Below, piece after piece: positions 17,232-24,969 of a DNA stretch of 64,000 nucleotides. This stretch comes from Desulfobulbaceae bacterium (GTDB lineage Bacteria; Desulfobacterota; Desulfobulbia; Desulfobulbales; Desulfocapsaceae), in NCBI GenBank assembly GCA_019163335.1, contig JAFLKM010000002.1:1-64000 (forward strand). Direction: 5' to 3'. The translations under genes and the position numbers were made by a program. Below the pieces are notes generated by a model. That model was given only the letters and a program-made list of their open reading frames with translations, searched no databases and was not told the DNA's origin. Within the stretch, counting starts at the first letter, position 1. Every line of letters starts with the position of its first letter.

Positions 17232-17813
17232 TCATTTCCCTTCTTCAAAACATTGGACCTGATAAATTGCCACTTCCGGATGGGAATCCTTCCAGGCCGT
17301 AGGCGATAATCCCGCCTTCCGGCACAGATGGCCCAAAAAATCATCGGCTCGGGGCAGCTGTTCCCATACCTGGGGCAAAAAAGTAGCGCTGTAATGCCCC
17401 AGCCCCAGAATTACCCCATCAATCCCGGGCCGCAGTCTGGCAACAAGGTCTTCCCCATCTCGATAGGTCAAAGGTTGCGGACGGGTTAAAATAGAGATGT
17501 CGATGTGAACCTGCTCCAACTCCTTGGCCGTAAGCTTCGTAAATCGAGAATCATGAAAGGCAGCATTGAGGGCATTCCTCTGAATGCCCTCATAAATAGA
17601 GCTCACGGCCTCAAGGTTGCCTATACAGCCTCGCAACTGGCCACCAATCTTCAGGGTCACAAAGGTTCCACAGCGGGCCAACAGAGCTGGATCTTGATTC
17701 TCAGCTTTTTCATTCTCGATTGGACTTGTTGGTCCTGCCAATTTATCGGCGATGGTTCCGCGAGCCAATCTCAGCAACCGTCGCCCTTGTTCTTCGGATA
17801 AAAATTCTTGCAT
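17232..17813 (-). CDS. amrA: AMMECR1-domain protein AmrA
   Basis: A 193-residue AMMECR1-domain protein of the AmmeMemoRadiSam system type. Recognisable blocks are CGTFVTLKIGGQLRGCIGNL, the region AAFHDSRFTKLTAKELEQVH, and IDISILTRPQPL, with the C-terminal LPQVWEQLPRADDFLGHLC. The start at 17813 is supported by TGGAGGAAAT upstream; the 11 extra N-terminal codons of the longer frame are unlikely. In many genomes AmrA sits with a Memo-like AmrB and a radical-SAM AmrS, but neither is in this window. It is between the KAS III-like gene upstream and the YkgJ-like gene downstream, all on the minus strand. Confidence 0.88.
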   Translation of the reverse strand: MQEFLSEEQGRRLLRLARGTIADKLAGPTSPIENEKAENQDPALLARCGTFVTLKIGGQLRGCIGNLEAVSSIYEGIQRNALNAAFHDSRFTKLTAKELEQVHIDISILTRPQPLTYRDGEDLVARLRPGIDGVILGLGHYSATFLPQVWEQLPRADDFLGHLCRKAGLSPTAWKDSHPEVAIYQVQCFEEGK

Positions 17814-17870
17814 ATTTCCTCCATTTTCCCCATCCTGTGGGATCATAAAAATTATGCAAATAGAAATTCT

Positions 17871-18914
17871 TCAGTGCTTCTCCCAGTCGACACCTAACAT
17901 TAAACAGTTTATGCCGCTTCCAATTCCCAACAACGCCCCTTTTTGACCTGGCTGAAAAACTTTCTGGTCAATAGCCATGGCCAAGGTGACAGGGGCAGAG
18001 ACAGATCCCACATTCCCTAAGATGGCCAGGGTTTCAAAATTCTTTTCCATCTCCAGGCCAAGAGAATCAAAAAGCAATCTTGCGTGGGCAGACCCTACTT
18101 GATGACAGAAAAACCTGTCAATATCTGCCGCCTGCCACCCAGGCTTTGCAGAGAATGACTGCCAGGTAAGATGTGCTGTCTCAACTCCACGCTGAAGCAA
18201 TTCTTCAGAGTTGGTGTTCATAAGCGTTATGGCGCTTCCCGACTGACTTCCCTGACACAAACCGGAATGTGCTGTATTAGCCTGCCAGGAGCCATGCACC
18301 AAACGCGGGCGGTCCTCTTGTCCTTCTGCCTGGCACATATACAGGGCAACAGCCCCGGAACCAATAGTCAATGAAGCAAAGGCGGGCTTAATTGACTTGC
18401 GGGTCAGGGACATATCTACCAGCAAAGACTCAATAGTAGATTCCACTAACTCCTCTGCGGTTTCCCCTGCCACCAGCAAACCATTTTTAACCTGTCCCAA
18501 CTCTATCATATTGGCCAGAACCACCATACCGTCCAGAAATCCGAGACAGGCGTTTGAAAGATCAAACAAAAGACAATTTTCAGATAACTCAAGACCAGCA
18601 TGCACAAATGAGGCGGTAGCCGGCTCCATCATATCCCTTGAAACGGACGTAAAGATCAAACATTCTATCTGCTCTGGAGCTAGATCGGCCTGCTCCATGA
18701 CTTGGCGTCCGGCCAAAATCCCCCCTTCACTTGGCCTGGTTCCAGGATTCCAGAATCGCCTTTCTCGGATCCCGCTCATCATTTCCAGTCTGCCCACCGG
18801 TAATTTAAGCCGTTCATAAACCTTTGCCAATCGATGTTCCAGTTCTTCTGAGGTTACGATCCTTGGTGGGAGTACATATCCAAAGGTATGAAGACAAACA
18901 TTAGAATAATGCAT
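17871..18914 (-). CDS. 3-oxoacyl-ACP synthase III-like (FabH/thiolase superfamily)
   Basis: A 347-residue condensing enzyme. The catalytic triad of the KAS III branch is visible: Cys in LSNACLGFLDGM, His in FFCHQVGSAHARLL, and Asn in ILGNVGSVSAP. The sequence also has SGIRERRFWNPGTRPSEG near the N-terminus and a C-terminal GIGSGINCLMLGV. It differs from canonical FabH, where the motifs are usually HQAN and GNTSAA, so it may be a specialised KAS III that primes an unusual fatty acid or secondary product rather than the housekeeping enzyme. No ACP or other fatty acid gene is adjacent. It is upstream of amrA with a 57-bp gap. Confidence 0.85.
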   Translation of the reverse strand: MHYSNVCLHTFGYVLPPRIVTSEELEHRLAKVYERLKLPVGRLEMMSGIRERRFWNPGTRPSEGGILAGRQVMEQADLAPEQIECLIFTSVSRDMMEPATASFVHAGLELSENCLLFDLSNACLGFLDGMVVLANMIELGQVKNGLLVAGETAEELVESTIESLLVDMSLTRKSIKPAFASLTIGSGAVALYMCQAEGQEDRPRLVHGSWQANTAHSGLCQGSQSGSAITLMNTNSEELLQRGVETAHLTWQSFSAKPGWQAADIDRFFCHQVGSAHARLLFDSLGLEMEKNFETLAILGNVGSVSAPVTLAMAIDQKVFQPGQKGALLGIGSGINCLMLGVDWEKH

Positions 18915-19099
18915 GCGTAGATCCTGTTACCCGGCTTTTTTCAGCCATCATCAATTAATTACTTCGTTGACTCGTCACTACCGGACAACCCTCAACTAAA
19001 CTGGTATTTTTTATTTGCCAAATGTTCCAGTGCGACAGTATAAATGGCTGGCTTATCGCTAACAACCCTTTTTCTTCCCTTAAACGACACGGACGCAAA

Positions 19100-19897
19100 A
19101 TGATCATTGATTTCCACACCCACGCCTTCCCGGATGCCATTGCAGCCAAGGCTATCCCGGCCCTTGCCAAGGAAGGGAACATTACCGCACATACTCAAGG
19201 AACGACAGAGTCCTTACTGGCATCCATGGACAGGGCTGGAATCAATGCCAGTGTAATTTGTTCCATCGCGACGCGTCCTTCTCAATTTGATCCCATTCTC
19301 AAATGGTCTGCATCCATTCAATCATCACGTCTTATCCCCCTGCCCTCAATTCATCCGGCTGATCCTGATATTGTCACGAGAGTCATTCAAGTTAAGGAAG
19401 CAGGGTTTTCAGGGATTAAAATGCATCCCTATTACCAGGATTTTTTCCTTGGTGAAGAACGACTCACCCCCCTCTATAAAGCCTTGACTGAGGCTGGATT
19501 ATTTCTGGTCGTCCATTGCGGATATGACATCGCCTTCCCCCGGACTCGTCGCTCTGATCCTGCTCAAATTCTGGCCCTGCAACTACGTTTCCCGGATCTC
19601 AAGCTGATTACTACTCATTTTGGCGGATGGGATATTTGGGATGAAGTAGAAGAAACACTGATCGGGAAAGAAATCTTTATGGAAATTTCCTTTGCCCTTG
19701 CCTATCTTTCAGCTCATCAGGCATTGCGAATGTTCAACAATCATCCCGACAACTACCTTCTCTTTGGCAGCGATTCCCCTTGGGATGATCAATCAACAGC
19801 TTTGCAACGATTAAGAAAACTCCCAATAAGCGAAGACCTTTTGAATAGTGTTACTGGAGAAAACGCCGCAAGACTTTTACAACGGCATTCAACTTGA
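19100..19897 (+). CDS. Amidohydrolase-family metal-dependent hydrolase
   Basis: A 265-residue TIM-barrel hydrolase of the amidohydrolase 2 / ACMSD-like group. Metal-site motifs are DFHTHAFPD at the N-terminus, LVVHCGYD, TTHFGGWD and LLFGSDSPWDD near the C-terminus. These fit decarboxylases or hydrolases acting on small carboxylates, but the substrate cannot be named. The frame is open to 19022; the ATG at 19100 was chosen because the family begins with this HxH strand directly after the start Met. It is divergent from the KAS III-like gene across about 185 bp. Confidence 0.82.
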   Translation: MIIDFHTHAFPDAIAAKAIPALAKEGNITAHTQGTTESLLASMDRAGINASVICSIATRPSQFDPILKWSASIQSSRLIPLPSIHPADPDIVTRVIQVKEAGFSGIKMHPYYQDFFLGEERLTPLYKALTEAGLFLVVHCGYDIAFPRTRRSDPAQILALQLRFPDLKLITTHFGGWDIWDEVEETLIGKEIFMEISFALAYLSAHQALRMFNNHPDNYLLFGSDSPWDDQSTALQRLRKLPISEDLLNSVTGENAARLLQRHST

Positions 19898-19935
19898 AAT
19901 ACTGCGGAATATCTATTGAAGTGATGAGAATGCAA

Positions 19936-19969
19936 CAGGCCGGCCAGATTGTTTCATCTAGCCAGCCTG
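19936..19969 (-). terminator. Hairpin between convergent amidohydrolase and peroxiredoxin genes
   Basis: Fourteen-base arms (19936-19949 and 19956-19969) form a complete stem with two G-U pairs only when read as minus-strand RNA, just after the peroxiredoxin stop. There is no strong T run on that side, so termination is uncertain. Confidence 0.4.
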
Positions 19970-19996
19970 CTCATTTATTTGGATAAAGATATGTAT

Positions 19997-20605
19997 TTAC
20001 TCAAAAGCCTCTTTCGTTTTCCATTTTTTCCAAACCTTGCCCACCAAATTTATTCCAGGCTCAAGGGTTTTTTTACCTGGACGCCAACCGGAAGGTGTTG
20101 CCTCTGCCCCCTTCGTTTCCCGAACCAGTTGAAAGGCTTGCAGTTGTCGAAAAGTTTCATTTATATTCCTCCCAACAGGAGGCGAGAGAACCTCAAACCC
20201 CTGGATTACACCGTCTGGATCGATGATAAAACGTCCACGCGTTTCAACACCTGAGACCTCATCATAGACCCCGTAAACCGTACCAACCTTCCCCCCGCCA
20301 TCGGAAAGCATGGGGTAGGGGATCCCTCCTTTCACCATGTGTTCCAACTCAACATCATTCCACATTTTATGAACAAACATTGAATCTATTGACATAGACA
20401 AGACTTCTGCGCCCAAGTTTTGAAATTCCGAGTATTTTTCAGCAACTGCTGAAATTTCCGTTGCTCAGACAAAGGTAAAATCTCCTGGATAAAAACAAAG
20501 CAAGACCCATTTCCCGAGGTAATCTGAAAGTTTCACATTCACAAATGCTCCCTTATGATACCCTGGGGCGATAAAGTCCGGCGCTTTTTGTCCTACCTTG
20601 ATCAT
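19997..20605 (-). CDS. prxU: Selenocysteine-containing peroxiredoxin (PrxU-like)
   Basis: A thioredoxin-fold peroxidase of about 202 residues that reduces peroxides. The reading frame is interrupted by one in-frame TGA at 20465-20467 (codon 47). It falls exactly where the peroxidatic Cys belongs: FYPGDFTFV, then TGA, then [11 protein letters not shown], the counterpart of the usual FTFVCPTE motif. The frame continues past it without a shift through [12 protein letters not shown] to the C-terminus, and a hairpin fits the bacterial SECIS geometry (20437-20454). It is therefore read as selenocysteine. The usual C-terminal resolving-Cys motif (VCPA) is replaced by EATPSGW, so only one ordinary Cys (LLCFYPG) remains. 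The ATG at 20605 has AAGGAGGAGC upstream; an in-frame ATG at 20716 also has CAGGAGC, so an N-terminally longer form is possible. Automatic gene callers would split this gene. Confidence 0.9.
20437..20467 (-). promoter_or_regulatory. Bacterial SECIS-like hairpin after the in-frame UGA
   Basis: Immediately downstream of the TGA (20465-20467) the minus strand folds TTTCAG (20454-20449), loop CAGTTG, CTGAAA (20442-20437). The loop begins 16 nt after the UGA, within the spacing used by bacterial SECIS elements that recruit SelB. The pairing can extend to TTTCAGCA/TGCTGAAA with a very small loop. Confidence 0.75.
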
Positions 20606-20833
20606 GGTTTGCTCCTCCTTGAAAGGTTTTTGTATAGCTTCCGACTCGGTTCTCTTTTCTTCACCAACAGGTCCGCCAGTCGGGCGGGCACACCCAACGC
20701 CTGTTTCCTTTTCCATAAAAAAGCTCCTGTCTAAGAAAGTTAAAGGGCAGGGGGGCAGCCAATCTGTCCCCCTTTGGGAATAGGTTTTTCACATCCAGAT
20801 TACCTCAAAAAATCTACTTTTAAAAAAAAATTT

Positions 20834-22471
20834 CTATACAAACTCAACTTCACCTGGCCATTCTCCGCTTTTTTTCCTAAATCGTGTATTCTTAGCTAAC
20901 TTCTCCTGAGATTCTGGATAATCAACAAGATAATGAAGTCCTCGGGACTCTTTACGGTGCAAAGCAGACTCGATGATCAACAAGGAAACCAGGGCTATAT
21001 TCCGCAATTCGATCATATCCTGGGAAACAAAGTAATCTTTGTAGTGTTGCTCTATCTCTTGGAAAAGAGCTTTTACATGTTTTTTAGCCAACTGTAATCG
21101 CTTGATATTCCTCACAATCCCAACATAATTCCACATAATCCGGCGGATAAGATCCCAATTATGGTGAATCAAAATCTCTTCACTGAGGGCTTGGGCATCA
21201 CCAACCTTCCATGATTCAACCTCCGGAAAGGCCTTGCACGAAATTGAGTCCCAATGATCTGCACAATATTCATACGCCCTCTCTGCGAAGACTACAGCTT
21301 CCAGCAAAGAGTTGCTCGCGAGACGATTTGCGCCATGCAATCCAGTACACGCAGTCTCGCCCAGCGCTAATAAACCATCAATTGAGGTTCTTCCCCATAT
21401 ATCCGTCTCAACCCCGCCACACATATAATGTGCAGCGGGCACGACAGGAATTAATTCACAAGTAATATCAATGCCATACTCCAGACAACGCTTATAAATC
21501 GTAGGGAATCTTTCTTTTACAAACTCTTTATCTTTATGGGTAATATCCAAAAAGACACAATCCGCTCCCCGCTCTTTCATCTCTCTGTCTATTGCTCGCG
21601 CTACAGCATCCCTCGTTGCAAGATCCTTACGACTGTCATATTTCTCCATAAATGGATGACCATCTTGATCCACCAGAATGCCACCTTCTCCCCGGACTGC
21701 TTCAGAAATCAAAAAATTTTTAGCTTTAGGATGGTACAGGCATGTTGGATGGAATTGAACAAATTCCATATTCGCCATTATTGCTCCTGCCCTGAACGCC
21801 ATTGCTAATCCATCACCTGTCGCTATGTCCGGATTAGTAGTATACAGATACACTTTCCCAGTACCACCAGTGCATAAGGTTGTAACCTTCGCCCTGTATA
21901 CCTCAACCTCACCTTTCTCGTTAAGAACATACGCACCGGCACAGCATCCCCCTAGCTTTTTTTCATTTTCCTTATTTTCAGTCATCAATATAAGATCAAC
22001 AGCTCTATGATTTTCTAAAACTTGTATAGAAGCAGTTCCTTTAACTTTTTCCAACAATGTACGCTCAATCTCTTTCCCTGTAAAGTCGTGCGCATGGGCA
22101 ACACGTCGCTTTGAATGGCCACCTTCTCGACCAAGATCTAACCCTGATGAATCCTTACTGTTTTTTACAAATCCAACCCCCAGCGCGATCAAATCCCTCA
22201 CCCTTTCTGGCCCCTTGTCAACCACCATGCGAACAACTTCTTCATTGCACAACCCAGCCCCACTAACAAGGGTATCTTGGGTATGATTCTGTTTCGAATC
22301 ACTTGCAGACATGACAGCAGCGATCCCCCCTTGTGCGAGATTCGTAGCACTGTCAATCTCATTTTTTTTAGTTATTACAATAACAGATCCCAGCTGTGCA
22401 ACTCGCAAAGCAAATGAGAGCCCAGCAATTCCACTTCCAATGATCAAAAAATCGCACGTCGTGTTCAACAT
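20834..22471 (-). CDS. nadB: L-aspartate oxidase
   Basis: A flavoprotein that oxidises L-aspartate to iminoaspartate, the first step of de novo NAD synthesis; under anaerobic conditions fumarate serves as electron acceptor. FAD-binding residues GSGIAGLSFALR open the protein. The succinate-dehydrogenase/NadB catalytic blocks follow: NLAQGGIAAVM, EGGHSKRRVAHA, TGGTGKVYLYTTNPDIATGD, EFVQFHPTCLY, SEAVRGEGGILV and GLHGANRLASNSLLEAVVF. The start at 22471 gives 545 residues and begins MLNTTCDFLIIGSG. The frame is open to 22501, where the extra N-terminus would be encoded by the parS palindrome, so the upstream starts are doubtful. No nadA or nadC is adjacent. Confidence 0.93.
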   Translation of the reverse strand: MLNTTCDFLIIGSGIAGLSFALRVAQLGSVIVITKKNEIDSATNLAQGGIAAVMSASDSKQNHTQDTLVSGAGLCNEEVVRMVVDKGPERVRDLIALGVGFVKNSKDSSGLDLGREGGHSKRRVAHAHDFTGKEIERTLLEKVKGTASIQVLENHRAVDLILMTENKENEKKLGGCCAGAYVLNEKGEVEVYRAKVTTLCTGGTGKVYLYTTNPDIATGDGLAMAFRAGAIMANMEFVQFHPTCLYHPKAKNFLISEAVRGEGGILVDQDGHPFMEKYDSRKDLATRDAVARAIDREMKERGADCVFLDITHKDKEFVKERFPTIYKRCLEYGIDITCELIPVVPAAHYMCGGVETDIWGRTSIDGLLALGETACTGLHGANRLASNSLLEAVVFAERAYEYCADHWDSISCKAFPEVESWKVGDAQALSEEILIHHNWDLIRRIMWNYVGIVRNIKRLQLAKKHVKALFQEIEQHYKDYFVSQDMIELRNIALVSLLIIESALHRKESRGLHYLVDYPESQEKLAKNTRFRKKSGEWPGEVEFV

Positions 22472-22484
22472 AATTGCACCCATA

Positions 22485-22500
22485 TGTTTCACGTGAAACA
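22485..22500. promoter_or_regulatory. parS centromere site
   Basis: TGTTTCACGTGAAACA is a perfect 16-bp palindrome identical to the consensus parS bound by ParB/Spo0J. It lies 272 bp upstream of parA and overlaps the 5' end of the nadB frame (its potential first codons). Confidence 0.95.
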
Positions 22501-22501
22501 T

Positions 22502-22772
22502 TAAAAAATTTGAAACCAGAATAAAAGACTTACCAGATCAAGGGAGCTTAAATTTTTATCAATATACACCCATAACTATTGCCTTGCACTATATCTAGAT
22601 CCAGAAACTCAGCGTCAATTTGCAAAAACAAGAACAATTGATATAAAAACATACTAAAAAACATATAAAGGTGCTTCAAGTTAGGTAGAACCTTTTTTTG
22701 ATTGTCCTAAACAGAAAATTGATATAAAAATAGCAAAATCGATAAAAAAACACTCAACTAGTAAGGAAGCGA
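22502..22772. other. AT-rich spacer between parS and parA
   Basis: About 270 bp of AT-rich sequence with no coding frame. It should hold the parAB promoter and nadB leader. No DnaA-box cluster was recognised. Confidence 0.5.
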
Positions 22773-23552
22773 ATGGAATCAAAAAAAGAAGCAAAGATAA
22801 TAGCTGTCGCCAACCAAAAGGGGGGGGTAGGAAAAACCACTTCGGCTGTCAACCTGGCTGCTGCGCTGGCTAAAAAAAGAAAAAAAATACTCTTAATTGA
22901 TTCTGACCCACAGGGAAATGCATCCAGCGGATTAGGGGTCAAATCACTTACGCTTAACCGTCACCTCTATCACAGCTATACGGGTGGAGTTCCCATGAGT
23001 GACATCCTCCATGTAACAAATGAGAGCAATCTCACAATTGCACCAACTAGCATAGATCTAGTGGCAGCCGAGATCGAGCTTGTAACCCTTGAAAATAGAG
23101 AATTCACCCTACAAAAACTAATTCTTCCGTTAAAGTGCTGCTTTGATTACATCCTGATTGACTGTCCCCCCTCACTAGGTCTTCTCACCATAAATGCGCT
23201 CACTGCTGCTCATGCGGTGCTCATTCCCATGCAGTGTGAATATTACGCCTTAGAAGGATTAGCGCAACTCGTTAAAACAATCAGATCTGTTAAAAAGTCC
23301 TTCAATAAAGACCTTTTTATTGAAGGACTTTTGCTCACTATGTATGATAAACGGAACAAACTTACCTTTCAAGTTGCCGATGAGGTCAACAAACACTTTG
23401 GAAATCAGGTTTTTAAAACAGTAATTCCAAGGAATGTTAGGCTTAGCGAGTGCCCTAGTCATGGACAGAGCATTATTAAATATGACAGCCGTTGCAGTGG
23501 AGCTACTGCATATATGGATTTGGCCAGTGAATTTCTTAAACATCAGAGGTAA
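22773..23552 (+). CDS. parA: Chromosome partitioning ATPase ParA/Soj
   Basis: A 259-residue ParA-type ATPase that moves ParB-parS complexes during chromosome segregation. The deviant Walker A reads NQKGGVGKTTSAVN with the signature lysine before GGVGKT, and further motifs are LLIDSDPQGNASSGL, ILIDCPPSLGLLTINAL and PMQCEYYALEGLAQL. The size and lack of an N-terminal HTH identify the chromosomal Soj type. TAAGGAAG precedes the ATG. parB follows with a 6-bp gap and the parS site is upstream, giving a complete parABS locus. Confidence 0.95.
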   Translation: MESKKEAKIIAVANQKGGVGKTTSAVNLAAALAKKRKKILLIDSDPQGNASSGLGVKSLTLNRHLYHSYTGGVPMSDILHVTNESNLTIAPTSIDLVAAEIELVTLENREFTLQKLILPLKCCFDYILIDCPPSLGLLTINALTAAHAVLIPMQCEYYALEGLAQLVKTIRSVKKSFNKDLFIEGLLLTMYDKRNKLTFQVADEVNKHFGNQVFKTVIPRNVRLSECPSHGQSIIKYDSRCSGATAYMDLASEFLKHQR

Positions 23553-23558
23553 TGGAAG

Positions 23559-24437
23559 ATGTCAGGTAAAAAAAATGGCCTAGGACAAGGTGTCAACATC
23601 CTTTTCCCGCAAGATGAGGAAAATGAGAAATATTTCGAATGTGAAATTGAAAAAATTTCTCCGAATCAGCAACAACCACGCAGTTATTTCGATGAAGAAG
23701 GACTGGAAGAACTTGCACAATCAATTAAGGAGCATGGGGTCATTCAACCCCTTGTCGTGCTGGCTCAAAAGGACGGAACCTACCAGTTAATTGCAGGAGA
23801 GCGAAGATTAAGAGCCTCTCAACGCGCAGGATTACAAAAAATTCCTGTCGTCATTCGTGACATGGCCAGCGATGAGTCACTATTAGAATTAGCCCTCATT
23901 GAGAATATTCAACGAAAAGACCTTAATGTCATTGAAGAAGCAGAAGCTTACAATAAACTCATAATAAAATTTAAATATACTCAGGAACAAACAGCTCAAA
24001 GGGTAGGGAAAAAACGCTCAACAATAACTAACATACTGAGATTACTACAATTACCTGAATACATAAAAAAGGATCTGGAACAAGGTAGTTTAACCGAAGG
24101 ACACGCGAGGGTGCTCCTCAAATTTATTGACAGCCCCACAGAACTTCAACTATTACGTGATCAGATAATTAAAAAAAACCTATCAGTTCGCCAAACAGAA
24201 AATACCGCTCGCAAAACCAACCATCCTCAAAATCCAGCTATTTCTACAAAACTACGTAGCTCTCCACAAGTCGAAATCTCACAAGAATACACGACCACAC
24301 TGGTTACACAATTAACCAATACTCTTCAGTCGCGAATAGCTCTTACTCAAAACGGCAATCGTGGTAAAATTGAAATAGAATATTACTCGCTTGATGATCT
24401 CGAAAGAGTAGTAAATCTGATAACCCGTAAATCATAA
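23559..24437 (+). CDS. parB: Chromosome partitioning protein ParB/Spo0J
   Basis: A CTP-dependent DNA clamp that loads at parS. The 292-residue protein has the N-terminal ParB/Srx domain (PNQQQPRSYFDEEGLEELAQ, the CTP-binding LIAGERRLRASQRAG and ALIENIQRKDLN), a central HTH (YTQEQTAQRVGKKRSTITN) and a C-terminal dimerisation region. It follows parA directly and is presumably co-transcribed. The perfect parS at 22485-22500 is its expected binding site. Confidence 0.95.
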   Translation: MSGKKNGLGQGVNILFPQDEENEKYFECEIEKISPNQQQPRSYFDEEGLEELAQSIKEHGVIQPLVVLAQKDGTYQLIAGERRLRASQRAGLQKIPVVIRDMASDESLLELALIENIQRKDLNVIEEAEAYNKLIIKFKYTQEQTAQRVGKKRSTITNILRLLQLPEYIKKDLEQGSLTEGHARVLLKFIDSPTELQLLRDQIIKKNLSVRQTENTARKTNHPQNPAISTKLRSSPQVEISQEYTTTLVTQLTNTLQSRIALTQNGNRGKIEIEYYSLDDLERVVNLITRKS

Positions 24438-24487
24438 CTGCAAACTAAAAATGAAATAACTCTACTACCACTTACCGTAACCGTAAT

Positions 24488-24709
24488 ATGTCCATAGGTA
24501 CCAAACACTGGCGATTACATCGTACAATACAAAAACGATTATCCGATATGGAAACAACTTTTGTTCTGGACAACAGAGGCACCCTTATTGCGGTAAAAGC
24601 TGTGGATCTCCTTCAAATTGCAATTTCACTCTACAAAAGACCATTCGAGCAAGGTACTGTAGGGTTGATGACACAAGTCACTATCGACGACAGAACAGAC
24701 AAAATATAG
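24488..24709 (+). CDS. Possible small protein, unrecognised
   Basis: An open frame of 73 codons downstream of parB. A second ATG (24545) would give METTFVLDNRGTLIAVKAVD onward, which has plausible protein-like composition with alternating hydrophobic and charged residues. Neither start has a visible Shine-Dalgarno, and no family is recognised, so it may be non-coding. If real it is a short soluble protein between parB and the CXXC membrane protein gene. Confidence 0.25.
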   Translation: MSIGTKHWRLHRTIQKRLSDMETTFVLDNRGTLIAVKAVDLLQIAISLYKRPFEQGTVGLMTQVTIDDRTDKI

Positions 24710-24758
24710 AAATAGGGGATAAATCAACAAAGATTAATACCCTGAAGGTCAATCAGTG

Positions 24759-24908
24759 ATGAACATAAAAAAAAAGCCGATGGTTGCTAAATTTATTCCG
24801 CTGACATTCTTTGTCATTCTATTTATAACCGGAATCGCCCTTAATGAACCACAAAGAGTGCTGGAGCAGGCTTGGCAAATTTGCTTGGACTGCATGGGAA
24901 TAGGGTAG
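24759..24908 (+). CDS. Small CXXC-motif membrane protein (CD1871A-like)
   Basis: A 49-residue protein with a basic N-terminus (MNIKKKP), one membrane helix (FIPLTFFVILFITGIAL) and a conserved-looking C-terminus ending QICLDCMGIG, a CXXC motif three residues before the end. This matches the architecture of the small CD1871A-type CXXC proteins that sit beside NapH-like ferredoxin genes. Here the NapH-like gene follows directly. The two probably work together at the membrane in electron transfer or metal/thiol redox, but that is inference. A weak GAAGG precedes the ATG. Confidence 0.65.
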   Translation: MNIKKKPMVAKFIPLTFFVILFITGIALNEPQRVLEQAWQICLDCMGIG

Positions 24909-24969
24909 TAGGTACCATTACAGAGCATCTTACCCGTCATTGAAAATATTATTATTGCTCACTAAGAAT

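Noticed and set aside
20465-20467. Frameshift or simple pseudogene explanation for the split peroxiredoxin
   Set aside because: Both halves are in the same frame, the only interruption is a TGA exactly at the catalytic Cys position, and a SECIS-like hairpin follows, so recoding as selenocysteine fits better.
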